Assembly: GCF_964204865.1 (NCBI RefSeq)
Contig: NC_135257.1
Location: forward strand, 8,020,151-8,084,150
From: Styela clava
Taxonomy: Eukaryota; Chordata; Ascidiacea; Stolidobranchia; Styelidae
DNA length: 64,000 bases
Direction of reading: 5' to 3'
The translations under genes were made by a program, and so were the position numbers. The notes beneath the pieces were generated by a model. It did no database searches. It had not been told where the DNA came from and was given only the letters and a program-made list of their open reading frames with translations. Below, one piece after another: positions 22,441-34,700 of the stretch (positions are counted from its first letter, which is position 1; every line of letters starts with the position of its first letter).

Positions 22441-22610
22441 TCATCGCAGGCTACCGGTACCGATAGTGTATTGTGGTACTATAATAGAAGATGATGCTAG
22501 CCTATTTGAATTTCTCCCCCAAAGCAAGACTGATGCGTGTTAATGTTTGGTAATTAGGGACAAGTTCCAATAATAAGAAATTTGGTTTCCATTCTCAAAA
22601 CACCACTGTC

Positions 22611-22670
22611 ATGCCAGCCAAATACCAGCCAAATTTCAAACTCATATTCCCGAATTTCATATTAAAGTGT
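22611..22670 (+). repeat. Outer unique part of the left inverted arm
   Basis: Begins atgccagccaaataccagcc and matches the reverse complement of 42751-42810 at about 45 of 60 positions with no gap. It lies outside the left satellite array. The weaker match outward (caaaacaccactgtc against ttgaggccaccgca) suggests the repeat extends somewhat further left. Confidence 0.7.
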
Positions 22671-22779
22671 TTCCTGGTCTAACAAAATGTACTTTCGGAC
22701 TTTCAACGAAAACTAATACTTTGGGACATCACGCTATCGGAGGATTTATATTCAGATGTTGATTTAGGAATATTACTGC

Positions 22780-25700
22780 AACTTATTATAATGACATGAT
22801 AGGGAAATATTCAAAATTTGAAAAAAAAGTTCAATTGTGTGAAAATTGAATTTTTTCATTAAAAATAGAATTATTTCAAATCTTTCCGGTCTCGGAGGAA
22901 AAGATTTGAATATACCATTGGGTAGAGGATTAACATAAGAACATATTCCGACAAAAAAATTTGAGTGATTTTCGAACTTTTTGAGGTTCGAAAATCTTTC
23001 AAGTATGCGAAAATTGAATTTTTTCATAAAAAATCGAATTATTTTAAATCTTTCCGGTCTCGAGGGCGAAGATTTGAATATACCATTGGATAGGGGACTA
23101 ACATAAGAACATATTCCAACAAAAAAATTGTGGTGACATCCCACGAGTTTTCGAATTTTTTGAGGTTCGAAACTGTTCAAATACACAAAAATTGAACTTT
23201 ATCATAAAAAATCGAATTATTTCGAATCTTTCCGGTCTTGGGGGCAAAGATTTGAATTTACCATTGGATAGAGGACTAACATAAAAATATATTCCAACAA
23301 AAAAATTGTGGTGACATCCGACGAGTTTTTGAACTTCTTGAGGTTCGAAAATGTTCAAGTATAAAAAAAATTTACTTTTTCACAAAATATCGAATTATTT
23401 CGAATCTTTCCGGTCTCGGGGGCAAAGATTTGAATATACCATTGGATAGTAGACTAATATAGGAACATATTCCAATAAAAAAATTGTGGTGACATCCCCG
23501 ACTTTTTGAACTTTTTGAGGTTCGAAAATGTTCAAGTATGAAAAAATTGAACTTTTTCACAAAATATCGAATTATTTCGAATCTTTCCGGTTTCGGGGGC
23601 AAAGATTTGAATTTACCATTGGATAGAGGACTAACATAAAAACATATTTCAACAAAAAAATTGTGGTGACATCCGAAGAGTTTTCGAACTTTTTGAGGTT
23701 CGAAACTGTTCAAATACACAAAAATTGAACTTTTTCATAAAAAATCGATATATTTCGAATCTTTTCGGCCTTGGGGGCAAAGATATGAATTTACCATTGG
23801 ATAGGGGACTAACATAATAATATATTCCAACAAAAAAATTGTGGTGACATCCCACGAGTTTTTGAACTTTTTGAGGTTCGAAAATGTACAAGTATGAAAA
23901 AATTTAACTTTTTCACAAAATATCGAATTATTTCGAATCTTTCCGGTCTTGGGGGCAAAGATTTGAATATACCATTGGATAGATGACTAATATAGGAACA
24001 CATTCCAACAAAAAAATTGTGGTGACATCCGACGAGTTTTCGAACTTTTTGAGGTTCGAAAATGTACAAGTATGAAAAAATTGAACTTTTTCACAAAATA
24101 TCGAATTATTTCGAATCTTTCCGGTCTCGGGGGCAAAGATTTGAATATACCATTGGATAGAAGACTAATATAGGAACATATTCCAACTAAAAAATTGTGG
24201 TGACATCCGACGAGTTTTTGAACTTTTTGAGGTTCGAAAATGTACAAGTATGAAAAAATTGAACTTTTTCACAAAATATCGAATTATTTCGAATCTTTCC
24301 GGTATCGGGGGCAAAGATTTGAATATACCATTGGATAGAAGACTAACATAGGAACATATTCCAACGAAAAAATTGTGGTGACATCCGACGAGTTTTCGAA
24401 CTTTTTGAGGTTCGAAAATGTACAAGTATGAAAAAATTGAACTTTTTCACAAAATATCGAATTATTTCGAATCTTTCCGGTCTCGGGGGCAAAGATTTGA
24501 ATATACCATTGGATAGAAGACTAATATAGGAACATATTCCAACAAAAAAATTGTGGTGACATCCGACGAGTTTTCGAACTTTTTGAGGTTCGAAAATGTA
24601 CAAGTATGAAAAAATTGAACTTTTTCACAAAATATCGAATTATTTCGAATCTTTCCGGTCTCGGGGGCAAAGATTTGAATATACCATTGGATAGAAGACT
24701 AATATAGGAACATATTCCAACAAAAAAATTGTGGTAACATCCGACGAGTTTTCGAACTTTTTGAGGTTCGAAAATGTTCAAGTATGAAAAAATTGAACTT
24801 TTTCACAAAATATCGAATTATTTCGAATCTTTCCGGTCTCGGGGGCAAAGATTTGAATATACCATTGGATAGAAGACTAATATAGGAACATATTCCAACA
24901 AAAAAATTGTGGTAACATCCGACGAGTTTTCGAACTTTTTGAGGTTCGAAAATGTACAAGTATGAAAAAATTGAACTTTTTCACAAAATATCGAATTATT
25001 TCGAATCTTTCCGGTCTCGGGGGCAAAGATTTGAATATACCATTGGATAGAAGACTAATATAGGAACATATTCCAACAAAAAAATTGTGGTGACATCCGA
25101 CGAGTTTTCGAACTTTTTGAGGTTCGAAAATGTTCAAGTATGAAAAAATTGAACTTTTTCACAAAATATCGAAATATTTCGAATTTTTCCGGTCTTGGGG
25201 GCAAAGATTTGAATATACCATTGGATAGAAGACTAATATAGGAACATATTCCAACGAAAAAATTGTGGTGACATCCGACGAGTTTTCGAACTTTTTGAGG
25301 TTCGAAAATGTACAAGTATGAAAAAATTGAACTTTTTCACAAAATATCGAATTATTTCGAATCTTTCCGGTCTCGGGGGCAAAGATTTGAATATACCATT
25401 GGATAGAAGACTAATATAGGAACATATTCCAACAAAAAAATTGTGGTGACATCTCACGAGTTTTCGAACTTTTTGAGGTTCGAAAATGTTCAAGTATGAA
25501 AAAATTGAACTTTTTCACAAAATATCGAATTATTTCGAATCTTTCCGGTCTCGGGGACAAAGATTTGAATATACCATTGGATAGAAGACTAATATAGGAA
25601 CATATTCCAACTAAAAAATTGTGGTGACATCCGACGAGTTTTTGAACTTTTTGAGGTTCGAAAATGTTCAAGTATGAAAAAATTGAACTTTTTCACAAAA

Positions 25701-28700
25701 TATCGAATTATTTCGAATCTTTCCGGTCTCGGGGGCAAATATTTGAATATACCATTGGATAGAAGACTAATATAGGAACATATTCCAACGAAAAAATTGT
25801 GGTGACATCCGACGAGTTTTCGAACTTTTTGAGGTTCGAAAATGTACAAGTATGAAAAAATTGAACTTTTTCACAAAATATCGAATTATTTCGAATCTTT
25901 CCGGTCTCGGGGGCAAAGATTTGAATATACCATTGGATAGAAGACTAATATAGGAACATATTCCAACTAAAAAATTGTGGTGACATCCGACGAGTTTTCG
26001 AACTTTTTGAGGTTCGAAAATGTACAAGTATGAAAAAATTGAAAATTTTCACAAAATATCGAATTATTTCGAATCTTTCCGGTCTCGGGGGCAAAGATTT
26101 GAATATACCATTGGATAGAAGACTAATATAGGAACATATTCCAACAAAAAAATTGTGGTGACATCCGACGAGTTTTCGAACTTTTTGAGGTTCGAAAATG
26201 TACAAGTATGAAAAAATTGAACTTTTTCACAAAATATCGAATTATTTCGAATCTTTCCGGTCTCGGGGGCAAAGATTTGAATATACCATTGGATAGAAGA
26301 CTAATATAGGAACATATTCCAACAAAAAAATTGTGGTGACATCCGACGAGTTTTCGAACTTTTTGAGGTTCGAAAATGTACAAGTATGAAAAAATTGAAC
26401 TTTTTCACAAAATATCGAATTATTTCGAATCTTTCCGGTCTCGGGGGCAAAGATTTAAATATACCATTGGATAGAGGACTAACATAAAAACATATTCCAA
26501 CGAAAAAATTGTGGTGACATCCGAAGAGTTTTCGAACTTTTTGAGGTTCGAAAATGTACAAGTATGAAAAAATTGAACTTTTTCACAAAATATCGAATTA
26601 TTTCGAATCTTTCCGGTCTCGGGGGCAAAGATTTGAATATACCATTGGATAGAAGACGAATATAGGAACATATTCCAACAAAAAAATTGTGGTGACATCC
26701 GACGAGTTTTCGAACTTTTTGAGGTTCGAAAATGTACAAGTATGAAAAAATTGAACTTTTTCACAAAATATCGAATTATTTCGAATCTTCCCGGTCTCGG
26801 GGGCAAAGATTTAAATATACCATTGGATAGAGGACTAACATAAAAACATATTCCAACGAAAAAATTGTGGTGACATCCGACGAGTTTTCGAACTTTTTGA
26901 GGTTCGAAAATGTACAAGTATGAAAAAATTGAACTTTTTCACAAAATATCGAATTATTTCGAATCTTTCCGGTCTCGGGGGCAAAGATTTGAATATACCA
27001 TTGGATAGAAGACTAATATAGGAACATATTCCAACAAAAAAATTGTGGTGACATCCGACGAGTTTTCGAACTTTTTGAGGTTCGAAAATGTTCAAGTATG
27101 AAAAAATTGAACTTTTTCACAAAATATCGAAATATTTCGAATCTTTCCGGTATTGGGGGCAAAGATTTGAATATACCATTGGATAGAAGACTAATATAGG
27201 AACATATTCCAACGAAAAAATTGTGGTGACATCCGACGAGTTTTCGAACTTTTTGAGGTTCGAAAATGTACAAGTATGAAAAAATTGAACTTTTTCACAA
27301 AATATCGAATTATTTCGAATCTTTCCGGTCTCGGGGGCAAATATTTGAATATACCATTGGATAGAAGACTAATATAGGAACATATTCCAACAAAAAAATT
27401 GTGGTGACATCCGACGAGTTTTCGAACTTTTTGAGGTTCGAAAATGTTCAAGTATGAAAAAATTGAACTTTTTCACAAAATATCGAATTATTTCGAATCT
27501 TTCCGGTCTCGGGGGCAAAGATTTGAATATACCATTGGATAGAAGACTAATATAGGAACATATTCCAACAAAAAAATTGTGGTGACATCCGACGAGTTTT
27601 CGAACTTTTTGAGGTTCGAAAATGTTCAAGTATGAAAAAATTGAACTTTTTCACAAAATATCGAAATATTTCGAATCTTTCCGGTCTTGGGGGCAAAGAT
27701 TTGAATATACCATTGGATAGAAGACTAATATAGGAACATATTCCAACGAAAAAATTGTGGTGACATCCGACGAGTTTTCGAACTTTTTGAGGTTCGAAAA
27801 TGTACAAGTATGAAAAAATTGAACTTTTTCACAAAATATCGAATTATTTCGAATCTTTCCGGTCTCGGGGGCAAATATTTGAATATACCATTGGATAGAA
27901 GACTAATATAGGAACATATTCCAACAAAAAAATTGTGGTGACATCCGACGAGTTTTCGAACTTTTTGAGGTTCGAAAATGTTCAAGTATGAAAAAATTGA
28001 ACTTTTTCACAAAATATCGAATTATTTCGAATCTTTCCGGTCTCGGGGGCAAAGATTTGAATATACCATTGGATAGAAGACTAATATAGGAACATATTCC
28101 AACTAAAAAATTGTGGTGACATCCGACGAGTTTTCGAACTTTTTGAGGTTCGAAAATGTACAAGTATGAAAAAATTGAACTTTTTCACAAAATATCGAAT
28201 TATTTCGAATCTTTCCGGTCTCGGGGGCAAAGATTTGAATATACCATTGGATAGAAGACTAATATAGGAACATATTCCAACTAAAAAATTGTGGTGACAT
28301 CCGACGAGTTTTCGAACTTTTTGAGGTTCGAAAATGTACAAGTATGAAAAAATTGAACTTTTTCACAAAATATCGAATTATTTCGAATCTTTCCGGTCTC
28401 GGGGGCAAAGATTTGAATATACCATTGGATAGAAGACTAATATAGGAACATATTCCAACAAAAAAATTGTGGTGACATCCGACGAGTTTTCGAACTTTTT
28501 GAGGTTCGAAAATGTACAAGTATGAAAAAATTGAACTTTTTCACAAAATATCGAATTATTTCGAATCTTTCCGGTCTCGGGGGCAAAGATTTGAATATAC
28601 CATTGGATAGAAGACTAATATAGGAACATATTCCAACAAAAAAATTGTGGTGACATCCGACGAGTTTTCGAACTTTTTGAGGTTCGAAAATGTACAAGTA

Positions 28701-29960
28701 TGAAAAAATTGAACTTTTTCACAAAATATCGAATTATTTCGAATCTTTCCGTTCTCGGGGGCAAAGATTTGAATATACCATTGGATAGAAGACTAATATA
28801 GGAACATATTCCAACTAAAAAATTGTGGTGACATCCGACGAGTTTTCGAACTTTTTGAGGTTCGAAAATGTTCAAGTATGAAAAAATTGAACTTTTTCAC
28901 AAAATATCGAATTATTTCGAATCTTTCCGGTCTCGGGGGCAAAGATTTGAATATACCATTGGATAGAAGACTAATATAGGAACATATTCCAACTAAAAAA
29001 TTGTGGTGACATCCGACGAGTTTTCGAACTTTTTGAGGTTCGAAAATGTACAAGTATGAAAAAATTGAACTTTTTCACAAAATATCGAATTATTTCGAAT
29101 CTTTCCGGTCTCGGGGGCAAATATTTGAATATACCATTGGATAGAAGACTAATATAGGAACATATTCCAACGAAAAAATTGTGGTGACATCCGACGAGTT
29201 TTCGAACTTTTTGAGGTTCGAAAATGTACAAGTATGAAAAAATTGAACTTTTTCACAAAATATCGAATTATTTCGAATCTTTCCGGTCTCGGGGGCAAAG
29301 ATTTGAATATACCATTGGATAGAAGACTAATATAGGAACATATTCCAACAAAAAAATTGTGGTGACATCCGACGAGTTTTCGAACTTTTTGAGGTTCGAA
29401 ACTGTTCAAATACACAAAAATTAAACTTTTTTCATAAAAAATCGAATTATTTCGAATCTTTCCGGTCTCGGGGGCAAAGATTTGAATATACCATTGGATA
29501 GAGGACTAACATAAAAACATATTCCAACGAAAAAATTGTGGTGACATCCGAAGAGTTTTAGAACTTTTTGAGGTTCGAAAATGTTCAAATACACAAAAAT
29601 TGAACTTTTTCATGAAAAATCTAATTATTTCGAATCTTTCCCGTCTTGGGGGCAAAAGTTTGAAAACACCATTGGATAGAGGACTAATAAAAGAATTTAT
29701 TTCAACAAAAAAAAATTGTAGTGACATTCGACGAGTTTTTACACTTTTTGAGGTTCGAAAGTGGTCAATTTCGCTAAAACTGAACTTTTCACTCGAAAAA
29801 TCGATTTATTTTGAATCTTTCCGGTCTCGGAGGTAAAAATTTGAAAATACATTGGATACTGACTAATGAAACAACTTATTCCAACAAAAAAATTGTAGTG
29901 ACACCATTGAAGTTTTTGAACGTTTGAGGTTCAATTATTGGCAAATTTTTCATAATTGAA
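22780..29960 (-). repeat. Left satellite array, about 40 units of 178 bp
   Basis: Constant 178-base spacing of identical landmarks (ccattggatag, tccggtctcggggg and gtggtgacatccgac) over about 7.2 kb. Units from about 24.0 to 29.3 kb are highly homogeneous, while units at both edges (22.8-23.9 and 29.4-29.95 kb) are diverged. Each unit holds the inverted repeat ttttcgaac-8 nt-gttcgaaaa and a shorter dyad tcgaa-ttat-ttcga. Because 178 is not a multiple of three, the overlapping 86-codon ORFs it generates are by-products of homogenisation, not a gene. Confidence 0.97.
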
Positions 29961-31347
29961 AATTTTGATGAGATAATTTTTCCGACTATTTTCAAATTTT
30001 GCGGACCCGGATGAAAAAAATTGAAGTTATCTATTAGTGATTCAAAAATTAATTTATTTTATGAAATTATAAGTAGAGGTTACGCGAGGCTAACTACTTA
30101 TTCTTTTTCAATGCCTTTGCGCTAGTGGATTCATATGCATATGATGCAAGGATGCTGACTTAAGCTGGAATAAAAATACCATACTATACAATTCAAGAGT
30201 GCTGCTGCACACCAGCACAAATGTATTTCTGTAACGTTTTCTCTGACCCAAACCAGAATTCCGCAGATAAGCAGTTTACTACAATCCTTGTGTTTTGGAT
30301 TTTTGCGCATGGGAACCAGAAAACGTTGGTTTTTCAAGACGAAAATTTGTCTATTTCGAGTCCTGGCAATTAACTGTCACCTTCCGCTGAAGGTCTTAGA
30401 CCACCTCACCTAAAGTTGAATTTTAAATGAGGTACGATAGCAATAAAAGTAAAAACAAGCGTGATTTTCTTTAAACATAATCATTTTGACAACCAAATAT
30501 TAAATTATTTGGAGACAAAAGTGAAAGCCTTCTAAAGAAAAATGCAAACTTGAAGCACTGAAAATTTCAAAACAATCGATACAGTAGTTTAAGAGAGAAG
30601 TAAGTAGGAAATACCAACAACGTCATCGCACACACAATAAAACGAAAATATTTTTAATAAATTAAATTTTAAAGCAATTGGTTCAGTAATAAATATGCAA
30701 GAGAGCCATGATCTGGTATATGGACACGGATCGCTTGAATAAAATTAGTAGATTCGAAAGTAAATACAAGTTTTAATCGATGAAAATTTCACAGTAATTA
30801 GTCGGGTAATTGAAGAGAAAAGCGATTTTTTATAACGATATGAGGAAAAATTCCAAAATTCCGATATATATAATAACAAAACGATCCATACATAGGTCCA
30901 CTCCGTGTCCAAAAACACTTTTCAGTTTTCTTACCGTACCACTATTATAAGTAATATCCGAGTATCGCGCAGATTGGAAACCGCAATCACGCTTGTCGAA
31001 ATGAAAACGGTATTTCCATGAAAAATAAAAAAAATACGGAAATTTCGGATGAAATATCAGATATTATACGATTCATAAAAAAGTTAACAAAGTTACTGAA
31101 TGAAATTTTTGAATACGGTAACCACAAGAAGAAAAAGACTAACAATAGCATAATAAGAAAGCAATTCCATATGCCCATTTCGTGTCCAATAAGCAATCAC
31201 GTGGACGATTGAAACGGCGTGTTTATAAAAAGGTCCATGATTAATTAGAATAGAATAGGTAACAATTGCAAAAAGATTGTTTCATGCATTTCTAAGCAAA
31301 TACAAATATTAGACCAAAAAGAAAATGATTCTAAACCATAGAAAAAA

Positions 31348-31568
31348 CGGCACTCCAGAAGGATGTGAACCAAGATGGCGGGCACGGAAACGTAGTATGT
31401 GTACCAGGTTTAGGCCGTGATTCCAAGTACAAATACTATAGGAATCACCGAACTCGTTACAGAACTGAAATAAGGAAAATTGGAATAAAATTATTGCCTA
31501 ACGCTAACCTGGTACAAATACTACGTTCCAGTGTTCGCCATCTTGGTTCACATACTTCTGAAGCGCCG
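31348..31568. mobile_element. Palindromic MITE-like element, about 221 bp
   Basis: The left arm, cggcactccagaagg then atgtgaaccaagatggcg and aacgtagtat, recurs inverted at the right end, giving imperfect terminal inverted repeats of about 60 bases around a short centre. A-runs at both edges hide any target duplication. No coding capacity. It lies just downstream of the large transposase ORF. Confidence 0.65.
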
Positions 31569-31752
31569 AAAAAAACTGGGGAGTGAATCTGACTCCGGTT
31601 GCTATATAAAATACGCTACACTGTGAAATTTTACCGGTTGATACAAAACGTAATCCTCTGGATAAAACGTATATTTTGAAACAAAATAATATATTATTGT
31701 GAAACTTTGCCAGCTGTTGATCTAACTTTGTAACTTGCTTATCTACCTCGTC

Positions 31753-31758
31753 TTTATT
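31753..31758 (-). promoter_or_regulatory. Poly(A) signal of the large transposase ORF
   Basis: AATAAA on the minus strand lies 9 bases past the ORF stop codon, indicating a compact, self-contained transcription unit for the ORF. Confidence 0.5.
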
Positions 31759-31767
31759 CTTCACTTA

Positions 31768-34700
31768 TCATGTTTTACAGTTTCTATCCTTCATAAAATC
31801 GTTGAAGGTACATGGCGGAATATGGAACAAAGCTTCCGATGACTCTTTGTAACTGATTCCCTGTCTTCTAGCATTAAATATTATAATTCCTTCCAAAATC
31901 ATAACTCTATCTATATATTCTGTTATAGTTCTAGTTTTTTTGATAAATATGTGCCCAAGTTCTGTTTGTGGTCCAATGATGGTCGAATTGTGAATAGGAA
32001 CTGGCGAAGTGAAACGAGATAGTTCATGTTTCCCATTCAGTCGCTTCCTAATGGTGCGTCTGCAGAATTTAAAAAACAAATAAGGACGAAGGTTGTTCAA
32101 TGTGACCTCATCCACCGCAGCAGAATCTTTTAGATAAGTTTTTGTATCTTCGTTACATCCTTTTATAAACAAACAATGTCTCAAATATGTACAGTCAGTT
32201 TGGGATTTTTCGTATGTCAGTTGAGCAGTGGTGGTCAAAATATATATTATTTCTCCAAGCAATTTCTCATTGATTTTTTCCCATTCGAGGTCGAATTTTA
32301 TTTCATACGAATCTTCAACGTTGGCAATAGTGACGACCACCGGAGGAAGCTCACCAGGCAACCGACGGCGAAGAACAGACGAATTTTCTTTTCTGGTCAC
32401 AGAGTCACCAGTAGCTGTAAGGCGTGCGCGCGCGAAAAAGTATAAATATCCGTTTTCGCCAATATCCCGAACTGCGTTTGAGTAAGAAGCCAACGAAATC
32501 TGTTCGTCGTCGCATTTAATAAAATTGTTGTTAATGAAGTTATAGGCCAGGTAATGGCCGGATCGTGTATCCATTCCTAGGTGTAGAAGTACACTGTCCA
32601 AATTGTACGTTGTCTCATTTAGCTCAAATTTAATACTCGGAAGAATAATCTTGGAACATTTATGATCCGAATATTCGTACCTTGCAAGCCAAATAATCAA
32701 ATATTTTGGCATATCTTCAAAATGAACTTTTTCTGAAATGCATTGGTTTTGACAAGACGGACAGACCATATCGGAAGGCATGCACTGAAAGTGTTTGATA
32801 TAGTCAGTAATACAGCATCCATCAGTCAAATCTTCATACATATTTGAAATGATGCATGTCTCTTTAGTACATTGTCCAATTGAAGCCCAGTCACAATTAT
32901 TGCACGTCCTATGTGATCTTACTGACACTTCGTGATTGTATCCATGATTTTTTAAAGCGGCTAATAGGCCTGATTGAAGTAGGAACTCCTGTGCATCTTG
33001 TTGTACACCAAACCTCCAGCCAAGGCACGCACATATCATACGAATACACTTTTCAACAGCTTCATGATTTATTGAAACTAAGTCCACCAGGTTGCGATAC
33101 ACATTCATGATGTTGACAATGACTGGAGATCCTCCTACTTGAGATTTTCTCATAGAATACAGGTTGCGAGTCGTGAAATAAATGGACTGGATTACAGCAT
33201 TGAACCAACAATTTTGAGAAAAATTTGGTAACCCCTGGAAGAGTAATCCGTGAAAAGAGTCCTCCAACTTATTTTTTAGGCTAGTATCCATTTTAATCGA
33301 ACTAACACATAACTCATAAAGAATTTTTCTTCGGTACAGAATGGGATCAGTCGGATGCTTTTGTTTATTAGAGCAGATCATATTGACTGCCATACACATG
33401 TATACTCCACAACTCATTTGGTCTACCTGAGGGAGCATAACCAATTGATCGAATCTGACATCTTCTATATTTTCAAATTGTTTTAGGAAGGGCATGAAGT
33501 GAATATTTATTTTGCTTTTTAATTCGTCATTATTACCGTCAGCCGAATCAATCAATGTCAGAGAACCGGAAGACGAGCACATATGCAGGACAGTAAAATG
33601 ATTTTCATATAATATTGGATAAAATGTATGCTCACGGAGAATCTTGTTATTGGAAGGTGTAGTTAATTCCTGTTTCAAATTAGTGAAGTTTTTTATTTTT
33701 TTTCCAGATAAAATATGGTTAGTGAACAAAGCATCACAAGAACCATAAATATTATTTTCTTGTAGTTCGTTGTAACTGCGAGTCAATTGCTGAATGAACG
33801 CGCAAGCAACATTATCGGTCAGCCATCCGCGATTATGATAAGGATTATTTGAATGCTTTTTTAGGGCACCATGTATTCGTTCTTCCGGTGCTTCGTTAAC
33901 TGACATCAAATCAGCAAATGTTACAGTCATTCCACTCTCTAGTGTAAGAGCAGGGTGATTGATGGAATTTTCTGCGTAGCTCATATCTGCCCAAACTTCA
34001 GAGCAAAATATATCAACTCTAGATTGCGAATCAGTAACTCTTGCCAAATTTGCTGAAATGCCAAGTCGTGCAAGCGGGGTTTGGTTGACGTTAATTTGCG
34101 GTGGAACTATCTTTTTGGCAGCCGAATAAGTTGTGTAAAATCCTTTATCGCGACGTTTTCGTTTTTTGAAAGTTGATTCGGGGAATTTAATGCTCTTGCC
34201 TTTTCCTTTCTGTGATTTAGCGTGGATAATAGAATCTGCGTACTGCTTTTGTGTTATTTGTAATTCCTGAGCATACGTTTTGGTAAACTGATATAAATCA
34301 GAGAACCTTTTATGTTTGAAAAATACGCGCTTCATCTGTCCAAAATGCTGTTCTATGATTCCCTGAGTTTCGTTGTTACTAAAAATGGTTTGAAACGAAC
34401 AATCTTTCAAATCATTATACTTGTCGCGATAATTGTCATAAGCCTTTGAATTTTGACCAGTAGCATGTCTTTCCAAATTGCCAAGCATCAATTGAGACGT
34501 AGATGGTATGCGACTGAGAATGTTATTTAAAAACGCCCGAAAAAATTTTTCTGAATAGTAAATGTTGCCTTCCGCAAGTTTCTCATTGTTGCTATGAACT
34601 TTGTACAATCTTGATTTTCGAAATGTATCGTATTTAAATTTGTATCTTAGATAAAATGGGGATTTTCTTTCTTGTTTTTTGTCGACTTTTTTAGAAGACA

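Larger units (their letters stand above)
29961..31767. other. Left inner spacer of the giant element
   Basis: AT-rich non-coding DNA between the satellite array and the stop of the large ORF. Satellite similarity fades out by about 30050. The only structured feature seen is the palindromic MITE-like repeat at 31348-31568. Short ORFs show no recognisable domain. Confidence 0.5.

Noticed and set aside
26420..26917. 165-codon ORF in the left array
   Set aside because: A chance longer opening in the satellite where two unit variants remove stops.
23987..29415. Dozens of overlapping 86-codon ORFs with near-identical proteins in the left array, mirrored in the right array
   Set aside because: They arise from the 178-bp satellite being open in some frames. 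The period is not a multiple of three, so successive ORFs overlap in different frames, and composition is not protein-like. They track DNA homogenisation, not selection on protein.
22780..29960. CRISPR array
   Set aside because: The repeat unit is 178 bases with no variable spacers, and the DNA is animal.
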